Notes: generated from the sequence alone by a model not told the origin. Counted from the stretch's first letter, positions 37,397 through 46,379 are shown. The stretch is DNA of 64,000 nt from Litorimonas sp051251645 (GCA_051251645.1 JBPOEY010000002.1:186001-250000), one strand, 5' to 3'. Numbers and translations: made by a program.

Positions 37397-38758
37397 ATGA
37401 TCGCCACAACCAACCCCGCCACCGGCACCGTCGAAAAAACCTTTACCGCCCACACGGATGCTGAAGTTGATTTGGCCATCGCCAAAGCCGTGGTGGCGTT
37501 TGAGCAGTTGAAAGAGACGACGGTCGCGCAGCGCGCGGCGTGGATGCACAAAGCGGCAGATCTCCTTGACGCTGACGCGCCCCACTTCGGACGGCTGATG
37601 ACGATGGAAATGGGCAAGCCACTGGATCAGGCAATCGGTGAAGCCAAGAAATGCGCAACGGCGTGCCGTTATTATGCGGATCATACGGCCGAGATCATGG
37701 CGGATGAAATCGTTGAAACCGGGCGAACCAAAAGCTTTCGCCGTGTCTTGCCGCTGGGTCCCGTTCTGGCCGTGATGCCGTGGAACTATCCGTTTTGGCA
37801 AGTCGTGCGCTTTGCGGCCCCGGCTTTGATGGCCGGGAACACGGGCCTTTTGAAACACGCGTCGAATGTGCCGCAATGCGCGCTAGCCTTGGAAGCGCTA
37901 TTCACCCGCGCGGGCTTTCCCGAAGGCTGCTTTCAAACGCTGCTGATCAGCGGCAGCAAAGTCGAACGGATCCTGCGCGACCCGCGCGTAGTCGCCGCCA
38001 CCTTAACAGGCAGCGAACCCGCTGGGGCGTCCGTTGCCAGTATTTGCGGCGAGGAGATCAAACCAACCTTGCTCGAACTGGGCGGATCAGACGCCTTTAT
38101 CATCATGCCAAGCGCGGATTTGGACGAAGCGGTTCAGGTCGGTGTCGACGCGCGTACAAAGAATAACGGCCAGAGCTGTATCGCCGCCAAACGGTTCATC
38201 ATTCACGCCGATATCTATGAAGATGTCCGGGACCGCTTGACCGCCGCTTTTGAGGCTCTGACCATTGGCGACCCAATGCAAGACGGCACGGATATTGGAC
38301 CGCTCGTCAATGACGCCGCCGTCGAGGAGCTCACGTCTCAAGTGCAAAATGCTCTGTCCCAAGGCGCGCGCCGCGTAACCGGGGCCGAAGCCATTGATAA
38401 GCCCGGGAGCTGGTTCAAACCCGGTATCATCGAGGATATCACACCAAACATGGACGCCTACGCGCAAGAAATGTTCGGTCCGGTCGCGATGCTGTTCAAG
38501 GTCGATAGCTTGGACGCCGCCATCGCGCTCGCCAATGATTCCACTTTTGGACTTGGCTCTGCCATCTTTACGCAAGACAACGCCGAAATGGAGCAAGCCT
38601 TTACTCAGATTGAGGCAGGCTCAACCTTTGTGAACGCCATGACGGCGTCTGATCCGCGCCTGCCCTTTGGCGGCATTAAGCGGAGTGGTTATGGCCGCGA
38701 ATTAGCGCGCGAAGGCTTGCTCACCTTCTGCAATGTAAAAACCTGCGTCGTGGCGTAA
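37397..38758 (+). CDS. NAD(P)-dependent aldehyde dehydrogenase (succinate-semialdehyde type)
   Basis: A 453-residue aldehyde dehydrogenase. The catalytic Cys is in KNNGQSCIAAKR (about residue 255). The general-base Glu is in LLELGGSDAFI (about 221). The cofactor region is PWNYPFWQVVRFAAPALMAG. The best match is the succinate-semialdehyde/GabD-like group by the FGPVAMLFKVDS and ANDSTFGLGSAIFT stretches. Substrate specificity is inferred. It stands alone, with the unknown 38.8-kb gene convergent after it. Confidence 0.88.
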   Translation: MIATTNPATGTVEKTFTAHTDAEVDLAIAKAVVAFEQLKETTVAQRAAWMHKAADLLDADAPHFGRLMTMEMGKPLDQAIGEAKKCATACRYYADHTAEIMADEIVETGRTKSFRRVLPLGPVLAVMPWNYPFWQVVRFAAPALMAGNTGLLKHASNVPQCALALEALFTRAGFPEGCFQTLLISGSKVERILRDPRVVAATLTGSEPAGASVASICGEEIKPTLLELGGSDAFIIMPSADLDEAVQVGVDARTKNNGQSCIAAKRFIIHADIYEDVRDRLTAAFEALTIGDPMQDGTDIGPLVNDAAVEELTSQVQNALSQGARRVTGAEAIDKPGSWFKPGIIEDITPNMDAYAQEMFGPVAMLFKVDSLDAAIALANDSTFGLGSAIFTQDNAEMEQAFTQIEAGSTFVNAMTASDPRLPFGGIKRSGYGRELAREGLLTFCNVKTCVVA

Positions 38759-38787
38759 AGGGGCGCAAACACGCCCCTTTAAATCAT

Positions 38788-39387
38788 TTAGACACTATCC
38801 AACACACGAGCGTCTTCGCCTTTGTAGGATTGGATATCTTGATAGGCTTCAACCGCTTCTGTCAGAACCGTGCGAGGTTCAACAGTCTGGGTGCCTTCAC
38901 TGCTTTTCAAAAGGTCCGTCAGGCTGACATTACCAAAAAGCTGATCCGTATAGTTATCAGATGACGATAATTTTCGACTCTCAACACTAGCAATCGCCGC
39001 GTCGCGCAAACTCGCTTCGCTTTGAGACGCTGTTTCACCTGTTGCGGTAACGGACAGCTCCGACACGGCATTTGACAGGACAATCGCTTCCGTGCCCTGC
39101 GGCGTCGAGGACGCGACAGCGGGTGCTGTGGCAGGAGGCGGCGGTTCTGACGCAGACGATGAATTGTCAGGCGATTTATTATTAGAAGATGCTTCGTTTT
39201 GGGTCGTTGATGAAGATGGCGCCGTCTCTTGCGGTGGCTCAGTTTGCGAGGGACTCCCAGATGTTCCTTGTGTTTCGGAGCCGCTCTGCGCGGACTCGTC
39301 CACGGAGGAGGGGTCGTCCTTCGTCGTTTGCGAAGAATTGGGTGGCGGCGACGAGGGTGGCGGGGCCACAATTGATGAGATAAGCAT
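38788..39387 (-). CDS. Ser/Pro/Thr-rich low-complexity protein, unknown
   Basis: A 199-residue protein. Residues 1-90 are very rich in Ser, Pro, Gln and Glu (SSIVAPPPSSPPPNSSQ). The rest is more ordered, with helical stretches (VSLTDLLKSSEGTQ, LTEAVEAYQDIQSYK). It begins MLISSI after the AAGGA-type site. It has no real signal peptide and no recognised family. Composition like this is seen in flagellar or secreted hook-linked proteins, but nothing here proves that. The C-terminal AVEAYQ recalls AMEAYK in the unknown protein at 36.1 kb. Confidence 0.5.
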   Translation of the reverse strand: MLISSIVAPPPSSPPPNSSQTTKDDPSSVDESAQSGSETQGTSGSPSQTEPPQETAPSSSTTQNEASSNNKSPDNSSSASEPPPPATAPAVASSTPQGTEAIVLSNAVSELSVTATGETASQSEASLRDAAIASVESRKLSSSDNYTDQLFGNVSLTDLLKSSEGTQTVEPRTVLTEAVEAYQDIQSYKGEDARVLDSV

Positions 39388-39504
39388 GAGATCCTTCCGT
39401 TAAATGGAAGCGTCGCCGTGGGCGTATCCGCCTAAATCGATGATAAGAACGAGCGTTAACAAACCCTTCCAAATCCTTAAAGTGGGAGAAGGCTTAACAA
39501 CCCC

Positions 39505-39921
39505 CTAATTTAGCTTCCCCTTTGCTCGCTTCGGATCGAGCATGTCTGGCAGGGGCAGCGCGGCAATTCCTTCCTCTGCCATGGCTTTGGCTTGTTTCGG
39601 CGTGGCTTTCCCATAGATGCCGCGCGAGGGTTTTTCGCCAAGATGCATGGCGCGGGCTTCGTCGGTGAAACGATCGCCAACGTCATCGCAATTCTTCGCG
39701 ATTTCAGTCCGGATCGCGGCGACCATCTCTGCAGATTGAGTGGAGACGGATTTATCAGACCGTCGCACAGCGGGAGCCATGATCGCTTTGTCGACCTGTT
39801 TGGACCCGCATTCGGGACAGGCTAATAGTCCGGCGTCCGCTTGCACGTCATAATCAGCGGATGATCCGAACCAGCCTTCAAAGCCGTGATCACGCGCGCA
39901 TCGAAGGGTGTATTTAATCAT
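39505..39921 (-). CDS. DUF1178 family protein
   Basis: A 138-residue alphaproteobacterial protein of unknown function, starting MIKYTLRCARDHGFEGWF at 39921. Two cysteine pairs (CARDHGFEGWF and CPECGSKQV) form a probable zinc ribbon. The middle is basic and helical, and the end holds EEGIAALPLPDMLDPKRAKG. The open frame extends upstream through the nitrilase gene in another phase and is ignored. It lies 4 bases after the nitrilase stop and belongs to the comF-grxC-nitrilase run. Confidence 0.85.
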   Translation of the reverse strand: MIKYTLRCARDHGFEGWFGSSADYDVQADAGLLACPECGSKQVDKAIMAPAVRRSDKSVSTQSAEMVAAIRTEIAKNCDDVGDRFTDEARAMHLGEKPSRGIYGKATPKQAKAMAEEGIAALPLPDMLDPKRAKGKLN

Positions 39922-39925
39922 CGCG

Positions 39926-40708
39926 TTAGCGCTGCCGCCACGCAGGAATACGCGCGCGCGCGTCAGTAACTTGTTTGCGGTCAATCGTAACTTCGAGCAG
40001 ACCCGGCGCATCATGATCCAACACCCCGGCGACCTCGCCCCACGGCGTAATGGCCATGGTGCGGCCCCATGTCCGGCGACCATCCGCGTGATGACCGCCT
40101 TGTGCCGGCGCCAAAACCCACGCGCCACTCTCAATCGCACGAGCTCGCAACAACGTCTCCCAATGCGCTTTTCCCGTCGCGCGCGTGAAGGCCGACGGCG
40201 CGGTAATGATGTCGACGCCCTCTCGCGCGTAACGGGCATAGAGCGCCGGAAAGCGCAGGTCGTAGCAAATTGAGAGGCCGAGGCTTAAAGTCTCGACCTG
40301 CCCAATTGTTGGTGTTTCGCCTGCGATGTAGCTGTCGCTTTCGCGGTAGCTTTCCCCGCCGGGCAACGCCGCTTCAAACAAATTGATTTTATCATAGCGC
40401 GCCGTGACGCGCCCATCCGGGTCGATCAAAACGGAGCGATTGGCAATCTTGCCATTACCCCGCAACACGGCGGCCGACCCGAGCAAAAAATGAATGCCGC
40501 GCCGTTTCGCCAACTCACGATAAGGCGCAATTGTCTCAGCCTCAGGCCTAACAGCGGCCATCAACCCCGCCGCGTTTTTTTCCAGAAAAGGCGTCATCTC
40601 AGGGGTCAGAATGAAGTCCGCATCAGTCTGGCGCACCATGGCCGCGACCGCGTCGAAATTCGCCGCCGGGTCGGTCCCGGAGGTGAGTTGGAGGAGCGCC
40701 GTTTTCAC
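39926..40708 (-). CDS. Carbon-nitrogen hydrolase (deaminated-glutathione amidase-like)
   Basis: A 260-residue nitrilase-superfamily amidase. The Glu-Lys-Cys triad is in LTPEMTPFLE, YDKINLFEA and LSICYDLRFPALY (about residue 146). Alphaproteobacterial copies next to grxC are thought to clear deaminated glutathione, which is fitting here because grxC lies directly upstream. It starts 3 bases after the grxC stop and is followed by DUF1178, so the three should be one transcript. Confidence 0.9.
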   Translation of the reverse strand: MKTALLQLTSGTDPAANFDAVAAMVRQTDADFILTPEMTPFLEKNAAGLMAAVRPEAETIAPYRELAKRRGIHFLLGSAAVLRGNGKIANRSVLIDPDGRVTARYDKINLFEAALPGGESYRESDSYIAGETPTIGQVETLSLGLSICYDLRFPALYARYAREGVDIITAPSAFTRATGKAHWETLLRARAIESGAWVLAPAQGGHHADGRRTWGRTMAITPWGEVAGVLDHDAPGLLEVTIDRKQVTDARARIPAWRQR

Positions 40709-40711
40709 GCT

Positions 40712-40972
40712 TTAGGCCGCCAAAAGAGCGTCCAGCTTCCCGGTCCGCTCCAGCGCAGCCAAATCATCAGATCCGCCAATATGTTTGTCATTGATGAAGA
40801 CTTGCGGAAATGTGTTCCGGCCATTCGACCGCTGGTTCATTTCTGCGCGTTTCGCTTTATCATTCGCCGCAGGGATATCGATAATTTTGACGCCCTTACG
40901 TTCCAACAGCGCTGTCGCGCGAATGCAGAAGGGGCAGAACATTTTGCTATACATTTCGACTTTAGCAGCCAT
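40712..40972 (-). CDS. grxC: Glutaredoxin 3
   Basis: An 86-residue dithiol glutaredoxin that reduces disulfides with glutathione. The start MAAKVEMYSK at 40972 has AAAGGA 9 bases upstream, and the TTG before it is less likely. The active site is CPFC rather than the usual CPYC, with the following IRATALLERKG helix. The TFPQVFINDKHIGGSDDL stretch holds the cis-Pro and glutathione-binding loop. It is followed by the nitrilase and preceded by comF. Confidence 0.94.
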   Translation of the reverse strand: MAAKVEMYSKMFCPFCIRATALLERKGVKIIDIPAANDKAKRAEMNQRSNGRNTFPQVFINDKHIGGSDDLAALERTGKLDALLAA

Positions 40973-41008
40973 GGACGAATTCCTTTTCAATCAATTGTCC
41001 GCCTGAAT

Positions 41009-41731
41009 TTAAGGGGCCGCAAGCGGCTTTACAACGCGGGCAAGACAGATCGCATCAACTCGGGCTGCCCCTGCCCGTTTCAAGGTTCGGGCACATGCCT
41101 CCAGCGTCGCGCCCGTTGTCATCACATCATCAATTAAAACAAGGCGTTGACCTTTAATTCGGTCGGGATGCGGTACGATAAATGCGCCTTGCACATTGCG
41201 GTGACGCCCCTTGGCCGAGAGCCCGCCTTGGCTGGGCGTGCGTTTCGCCCGCAATAATTCATGCGCCTCCATCGGCACGCCACAGCGTTTTGATAGGGCT
41301 CGCGCCAAAAGCGCCGACTGATTGAACCGCCGTTTGATCAATCGCGTGCGGTGCAAGGGCACAGGTATAAGGAGGTCCGCATGGGCGAGCGCTGTGCGCC
41401 CGGCCCGGTGCATTTGCGCGGCAAAGCTGTTGAGACGGTCCGTATGGCCGCCATGTTTAAACGCGAGAACCAGTTTTCGCGACACGTCGTCATATTGCAG
41501 CGCCGCGCGGGCCGTCGCGTAGGCCGGACGCCGCGCCAGACAGCGGGCGCATTGCAGATCAAAGGCGCTAATGCCGCTGACTTGATGATCAAAAGGATAG
41601 CCACATGACGCACAACACGGATCATCAAGAAATGTTAGCGTCTCAAAAATATCCGTGTCATCTGTCGGCGGCAGCACCGTATTGACGACCAAACGTCCCA
41701 TCTCCACTAAGCGTGATTGCAACCCCGACAC
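41009..41731 (-). CDS. comF: ComF-family phosphoribosyltransferase-like protein
   Basis: A 240-residue ComF protein, linked to natural transformation in some bacteria and of unclear role in others. The N-terminal zinc-binding cysteines are CCASCGYPF and CARCLARRP. The PRPP-binding loop is LVLIDDVMTTGATLEACAR (about residue 195). It is first in the comF-grxC-nitrilase-DUF1178 run, and it is divergent from the methyltransferase gene, with only 20 bases between starts. No other competence genes are in the window. Confidence 0.9.
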   Translation of the reverse strand: MSGLQSRLVEMGRLVVNTVLPPTDDTDIFETLTFLDDPCCASCGYPFDHQVSGISAFDLQCARCLARRPAYATARAALQYDDVSRKLVLAFKHGGHTDRLNSFAAQMHRAGRTALAHADLLIPVPLHRTRLIKRRFNQSALLARALSKRCGVPMEAHELLRAKRTPSQGGLSAKGRHRNVQGAFIVPHPDRIKGQRLVLIDDVMTTGATLEACARTLKRAGAARVDAICLARVVKPLAAP

Positions 41732-41751
41732 GAGACGACTATCGCCTGCCC

Positions 41752-42579
41752 ATGCCCGCCCCGCAAGTAACCCTGTTTAATGAAACCGCGCAAATGTTGC
41801 GGATCGCCCGGGCGCGCCAGCGCCAGTCCCGTAGCACACCGTTCCTGATCGACCGTGTCGTTGACGACCTGTGCGAGCGCTTGCTCGACATAAAACGTCC
41901 GTTTGCGCGGGCCTGCCTGATTGGGCCATTCGATTGGCGCGAGGACATTATGGCGGCTTTGCCCGATAAGGCGAAGATCGCGGCGTTTGATTGGGCGGAG
42001 CAGCCCGAGGGCGATGGCTATGACCTCGTCATCAGCCTCTTGCATTTACAGTCGATCAATACGGTCGGCGGTTGGATGCAGGGCGTCCGCGCGATGCTGG
42101 TCCCAGACGGTTTGTTCATCGCGAGCCTCATTGGCGGTGTCAGTTTGAATGAGCTGCGCCATGCCCTCTATGCGATTGATACAGACCGGGCCGGATCACC
42201 GACTCCGCGCATTCATCCGATGATCGAAGTGCGGGCCGCCGCCCAACTCCTTGGCCACATTGGTCTGGCTTTGCCGGTGACAGATAGCGACCGGTTTACG
42301 GTGCATTACCGCAAGGTCGAAACACTGGCGGCGGATTTGCGGGATTTGGGCCTGACCAACAGCTTACGCGACCGGAACACGCGCCCGACGCCCACATTGA
42401 TTCAAGATATTGAGGCTCAACTGAGGCCCGCTCCCGGCGAACCAATGCCGCTATCGTGGGAAATTGTTTGGATGACAGGGTGGGCGCCGCATGAAAGCCA
42501 GCAAAAACCACTCAAACCCGGATCGGCCAAAGTTGGTCTCAATGACGCCTTAAAAGTGATTCGCGGAAACAGCGATTAG
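41752..42579 (+). CDS. SAM-dependent methyltransferase-like protein (BioC/NDUFAF5 type), degenerate motif I
   Basis: A 275-residue protein from MPAPQVTLFNE. It is placed in the BioC/NDUFAF5 group by its N-terminal RARQRQSRSTPFLIDRVVDDLCERLL and the later LVISLLHLQSINTVGGWM and MLVPDGLFIASLIGG. The SAM-binding motif I is not canonical. Where a D-x-G-x-G-x-G loop is expected the sequence reads ACLIGPFDWREDI. The enzyme may be inactive, or it may act as a hydroxylase or assembly factor as NDUFAF5 does. It is divergent from comF and convergent with the 5-FTHF ligase. Confidence 0.8.
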   Translation: MPAPQVTLFNETAQMLRIARARQRQSRSTPFLIDRVVDDLCERLLDIKRPFARACLIGPFDWREDIMAALPDKAKIAAFDWAEQPEGDGYDLVISLLHLQSINTVGGWMQGVRAMLVPDGLFIASLIGGVSLNELRHALYAIDTDRAGSPTPRIHPMIEVRAAAQLLGHIGLALPVTDSDRFTVHYRKVETLAADLRDLGLTNSLRDRNTRPTPTLIQDIEAQLRPAPGEPMPLSWEIVWMTGWAPHESQQKPLKPGSAKVGLNDALKVIRGNSD

Positions 42580-42582
42580 CGA

Positions 42583-43149
42583 TCAAACATGCGTTGTGAT
42601 CAGACCCTTTTCCGTCAAAATATGATCGAGCGGCACGTCCGTAGGTTCCGTCGGTAAGACCACCACGCTCTGGCCCGCATACGCTACGCCGACCGTTCGC
42701 AGGGACGGGTTATCTGACATTAACGCCGCCAAGGTCGCGTCATAATACCCGCCGCCATAACCGAGGCGGTCCCCTTGTTTCGTGAACGCCAATAAGGGGA
42801 CCATCACCACATCCGGCACAGACGGGCCGCGACCATCACCCAACTCTCCAACGGGATGGAACGTGCCGAACGGTCCCGCCTCCATCGCACAGCCCGGCGT
42901 CCATTGACGAAACGAGAGTTTCAGTCGGTCGCGCGGCGTGACAGGCAGCATAATCTTGTGCGTCTTTGAAAGCTTTTCTAACAAAGGCCTTACATCCGCT
43001 TCGTCATTGATCGGCCAATATCCGGCGATGACTGCGGACGCTTCCATACCGGGCCAGTGACGCACGAAGTCATTGGGATTGGCGGTGAGGGTGGCGCGCT
43101 TGATGCGCGCCCGGTCCCGGGCCTGTTGTTTGCGCGTGGCGATGCTCAT
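42583..43149 (-). CDS. 5-formyltetrahydrofolate cyclo-ligase
   Basis: Converts 5-formyl-THF to 5,10-methenyl-THF with ATP, returning folate to one-carbon metabolism. It has 188 residues from MSIATRKQQARDRAR. The substrate-binding loop RLGYGGGYYDATLA (about residue 130) and the C-terminal LDHILTEKGLI are the family signature. It is convergent with the degenerate methyltransferase. The open frame runs further upstream, but that part overlaps the promoter area of the next gene. Confidence 0.93.
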   Translation of the reverse strand: MSIATRKQQARDRARIKRATLTANPNDFVRHWPGMEASAVIAGYWPINDEADVRPLLEKLSKTHKIMLPVTPRDRLKLSFRQWTPGCAMEAGPFGTFHPVGELGDGRGPSVPDVVMVPLLAFTKQGDRLGYGGGYYDATLAALMSDNPSLRTVGVAYAGQSVVVLPTEPTDVPLDHILTEKGLITTHV

Positions 43150-43280
43150 GGCATGATCCTCATATCTCTCATGACAGCGCCATCCCATTGCCGATGCCGA
43201 ACAAACCCCGAATGACAAACCCGGTTTGGCCGCTAAAGTCTGTACCCATCATAGGTCCTTTAATCAGTGGAAAGACATCT

Positions 43281-44327
43281 ATGGGCCAGCCGCCGCAATT
43301 GCCAGATGAATTGAAACCGCATGTCGATCTGTGCGCCTTGGCCGATTGGATGGACATGCAGGGTTTAGGCGCAGGTGAATTCACGGCCGCCGTCCCGCTG
43401 ACCGGCGGAACACAGAATATCTTGATCCGTCTGACAAGGGACGGTCGCGACTATATCTTCCGGCGCCCACCGCCCAGTCCCCGCAAAGAAAGCCACGACG
43501 TCATGCGGCGTGAGGCGCGGGTGTTGGGCGCGTTGCGCGGAAGCGACGTCCCGCATCCGGACCTCATTGCCAGTGAGCCAGATGAAAATCGTCTCGGCTA
43601 TGCGTTTCTTCTCATGGAACCGATCAACGGGTTTAATCCGAGCGAAGGCCTGCCCGCGCTGCATGCGTCTGATCCGAAAGTCCGCACCCGCATGGGCCTA
43701 TCCTATGTCGAGGGGTTAGCGGAACTGGCAGAAGTCAACGCCGACCTCCCAAATTTTGGCAAGCCCGATGGCTTTCTCGACCGCCAAGTCGCCCGCTGGC
43801 AAGCGCAGCTCGACAGCTATTCCCGCGTGGACGCGTGGCCCGGATTGTATTGCGGCGTGGCCATTGTCGCTGATTGGCTAGCGCGCAACCGACCGACGGA
43901 TTACCGCCCCGGGCTCATTCACGGCGATTGCCATCTCGGCAATACGATGTTCGCGTCCGATAGCGGCGAGCTGGCGGCGCTGATCGATTGGGAGCTGGCG
44001 ACAATGGGCGACCCCCGGCTGGATCTCGGCTGGGTTATGGCGACGTGGCCCGACCCCTTCGGTCGCGACACAGTCGGAATGGAGATTACCCCGTGGGAGG
44101 GCTTTCCCGACATTGACACATTGATCGCCCATTATGGCGAGCGGACGACCCGATCACTCGATAGCGCCGCGTGGTTCGGGGTCCTCGCCTGTTACAAGCT
44201 CGGCATCTTACTCGAAGGCACTTATGCGCGCAGCCTCGCCGGACGAGCCCCGAAGGCCGTCGGTGAACGATTACACGCGGCAACGCTGGCTTTGTTTGAT
44301 CGCGCCGCGCGGATGATGATAGGGTAG
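43281..44327 (+). CDS. APH-fold phosphotransferase, LvaA / ACAD10-11 kinase type
   Basis: A 348-residue aminoglycoside-phosphotransferase-fold kinase. The ATG at 43281 has GGAAAG upstream. The kinase loop is HGDCHLGNTMF (about residue 215), and the metal-binding IDWELATMGDPRLDLGWV follows. This branch is fused to acyl-CoA dehydrogenases in ACAD10/11 and includes LvaA, which phosphorylates 4-hydroxyacyl-CoA. The next genes, a CoA-transferase and an enoyl-CoA hydratase, support a role in acyl-CoA breakdown, not drug resistance. Confidence 0.87.
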   Translation: MGQPPQLPDELKPHVDLCALADWMDMQGLGAGEFTAAVPLTGGTQNILIRLTRDGRDYIFRRPPPSPRKESHDVMRREARVLGALRGSDVPHPDLIASEPDENRLGYAFLLMEPINGFNPSEGLPALHASDPKVRTRMGLSYVEGLAELAEVNADLPNFGKPDGFLDRQVARWQAQLDSYSRVDAWPGLYCGVAIVADWLARNRPTDYRPGLIHGDCHLGNTMFASDSGELAALIDWELATMGDPRLDLGWVMATWPDPFGRDTVGMEITPWEGFPDIDTLIAHYGERTTRSLDSAAWFGVLACYKLGILLEGTYARSLAGRAPKAVGERLHAATLALFDRAARMMIG

Positions 44328-44337
44328 ATTGTTTCCA

Positions 44338-44352
44338 AACGGTGTAACCGTT
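44338..44352. promoter_or_regulatory. 15-bp inverted repeat upstream of the CoA-transferase operon
   Basis: AACGGTGTAACCGTT has perfect 6-bp arms around a 3-base centre. It is 11 bases after the kinase stop and about 120 bases before the CaiB start. A second pair, TTTCGAT / ATCGAAA, follows at about 44365-44385. Either could be an operator for an acyl-responsive regulator. No regulator gene is adjacent. Confidence 0.4.
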
Positions 44353-44468
44353 CGGCTTTCGCTATTTTCGATTCACAGGATCGAAATTGAAACGCTCCAA
44401 GCATCACACCCCCGATAAGCACTCGCTGCCATCTTGCCGCTCCGACCACGTTCCGCCACAATAGCGCT

Positions 44469-45593
44469 ATGAGCAAACCCCTTTCAGGCTACCGGATCAT
44501 TGAACTCGCGGGGATTGGACCCGGTCCTTATGCGGGGATGTTACTCTCCGATATGGGCGCGGAGGTGATCCTCATAAATCGTCCGGGTTTTGCGATCCCA
44601 ACTGTGCATGATCGCGGCAAGACGTCGATCACGATTGATCTTCGCAAAGCAGAAGGCGCGCAAATGCTCCTGGATTTGGTTGCGACGTCCGATGGGATCA
44701 TCGAAGGGTTACGCCCCGGTGTGGTTGAGCGCCTGGGCATCGGGCCAGAGACGTGTCACGCGATCAATCCCAAACTCGTCTATGGCCGGATGACGGGTTG
44801 GGGACAAACCGGACCGTGGGCCAAGACCGCAGGCCATGACCTCAACTATATTTCGATCACAGGCGCGCTCGGCGCGATGGGCAAAAAGGGCGAGCCGCCG
44901 ACACCGCCACTCAACCTCATCGGCGATTATGGCGGCGGGACGATGTTCCTCGTCATGGGGATGCTCGCCGCGCTGCTGCAAGCGGAACGCACTGGTCAAG
45001 GCGAGGTCGTTGACGCGGCGATGATCGACGGCGTCAATAGTATGATGAGTATGTTTCATTCGCTGGCCGGGATCGGTCAATGGACACCGGAACGCGAAGC
45101 CAATCTGCTCGACGGCGGCATGCCATTTTACCGCTGCTACGAAACATCGGATGGCAAATATATGGCGGTCGGCTGTATCGAGCCGCAATTCTTCGCAGAA
45201 TTCCTACGCCTCATCGCGGTCGACCCAGAAGACTTCGGCGGACAGATGGATAAGCGCGAACACGCAGGGCAGCACACCAAGCTAGAGACGATTTTCAAAA
45301 CCAAAACGCGTGACGATTGGGCCGCGATTTTCGACGGCACAGACGCCTGCACCTCGCCCGTTCTGGACTATATTGAAGCCGCGGATCATCCCCAAAACCG
45401 CGCGCGCGGTGGGCTGACCAAGCATGGCCCGTTTATACATCCCCGCCCCGCCCCGGTCTTTGGCGCAGACTATGATATGGCCGATCCCGTTTTGCCCGCC
45501 ATCAATGGCGCCCGCGCAGATATCACCGCCATGCTCGGCTATGACGACACGAAAGTCGCGGCGCTCATCGCCGCTAAAATTCTCACGGAGTAA
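44469..45593 (+). CDS. CaiB/BaiF-family CoA-transferase (alpha-methylacyl-CoA racemase-like)
   Basis: A 374-residue class III CoA-transferase or racemase. The N-terminal IELAGIGPGPYAGMLLSDMGAE is the family signature. The catalytic Asp is in GHDLNYISITGALGAMG (about residue 125). The GGGTMFLVMGMLAAL helix also fits. Sequence flavour is closer to alpha-methylacyl-CoA racemase, which makes branched acyl-CoA usable for beta-oxidation, but transferase activity cannot be excluded. It is 3 bases before the enoyl-CoA hydratase gene. Confidence 0.88.
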   Translation: MSKPLSGYRIIELAGIGPGPYAGMLLSDMGAEVILINRPGFAIPTVHDRGKTSITIDLRKAEGAQMLLDLVATSDGIIEGLRPGVVERLGIGPETCHAINPKLVYGRMTGWGQTGPWAKTAGHDLNYISITGALGAMGKKGEPPTPPLNLIGDYGGGTMFLVMGMLAALLQAERTGQGEVVDAAMIDGVNSMMSMFHSLAGIGQWTPEREANLLDGGMPFYRCYETSDGKYMAVGCIEPQFFAEFLRLIAVDPEDFGGQMDKREHAGQHTKLETIFKTKTRDDWAAIFDGTDACTSPVLDYIEAADHPQNRARGGLTKHGPFIHPRPAPVFGADYDMADPVLPAINGARADITAMLGYDDTKVAALIAAKILTE

Positions 45594-45596
45594 ACC

Positions 45597-46379
45597 ATGT
45601 CCGATCTTGTCCATTACGAAACCGACGGCCACGTCGCCATTATCACGCTGAACCGCCCCGAAGCGATGAATGCGATGAACAAAGCGCTGCGCGGCGAAAT
45701 GCTCGCCGCGCAAGCCAAGGCGGAAGCTGACGATAACGTCCGTATCGTTGTTCTGACTGGATCGGGCCGCGCCTTTTCCTCCGGAACCGATCTCAAAGAA
45801 GGTCTGGGCGGTACGTCAACCCACGGGATTTTTGATAATTCGATCCGGGATTATAAACCGCTCGTGGACGGCGTTGCCAAGTCCGATAAGATTTATATCG
45901 CGGCGATCAACGGCTTTGTTGGCGGCGTCGCGCTGGGCCTCGCGCTCGGCTCTGACCTCGCCGTGATGGCGGATGACGCGACCGTCTTCTCGCCCTTCAT
46001 CGGCATTGGCCTTGTCCCGGATGGCGGCGCGAGCTGGTTCTATCTGCATCACCTCGGCTACAAACGGGCCTTTGCCGCCATGGCGGAAGGCACACGGCTG
46101 GACGCGCAAACCTGCCTTGATATGGGCATGGTCAATAAGGTCGTTCCGGCGGCTGACCTTCGCACCGAAGCCGTGACGTGGGCGCATAGCCTGGCCGAGA
46201 AAGCGCCGCTGTCGTTGCGTTATCTGAAAAAAATCATGCGCGAAGCTGCAACGTCGAGCCAAGAACAAACCGCCCGGTTGGAATCAGAATATCAAATGAT
46301 GGTCGCGAATTCAGAAGACTCGAAAGAAGGCATCATGGCCTTTGTAGAAAAACGGAAGCCCGATTTTAAAGGCCGGTAA
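45597..46379 (+). CDS. Enoyl-CoA hydratase/isomerase family protein
   Basis: A 260-residue crotonase-fold enzyme. The oxyanion-hole segments are GSGRAFSSGTDLKE (about residue 60) and NGFVGGVALGLALGSDLA (about 105). The usual catalytic Glu region reads GIGLVPDGGASWFYL, with Asp where many hydratases have Glu, so hydratase, isomerase or related activity is open. The next gene overlaps by one base (TAATG), and the CoA-transferase is just upstream. Confidence 0.9.
   Translation: MSDLVHYETDGHVAIITLNRPEAMNAMNKALRGEMLAAQAKAEADDNVRIVVLTGSGRAFSSGTDLKEGLGGTSTHGIFDNSIRDYKPLVDGVAKSDKIYIAAINGFVGGVALGLALGSDLAVMADDATVFSPFIGIGLVPDGGASWFYLHHLGYKRAFAAMAEGTRLDAQTCLDMGMVNKVVPAADLRTEAVTWAHSLAEKAPLSLRYLKKIMREAATSSQEQTARLESEYQMMVANSEDSKEGIMAFVEKRKPDFKGR

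Noticed and set aside
39388..39504. EcfG or CtrA sites before the 38.8-kb unknown gene
   Set aside because: GGAAG and CGTT are present but with the wrong bases and spacing, and the TTAA pair lacks the 7-base spacing of CtrA sites.
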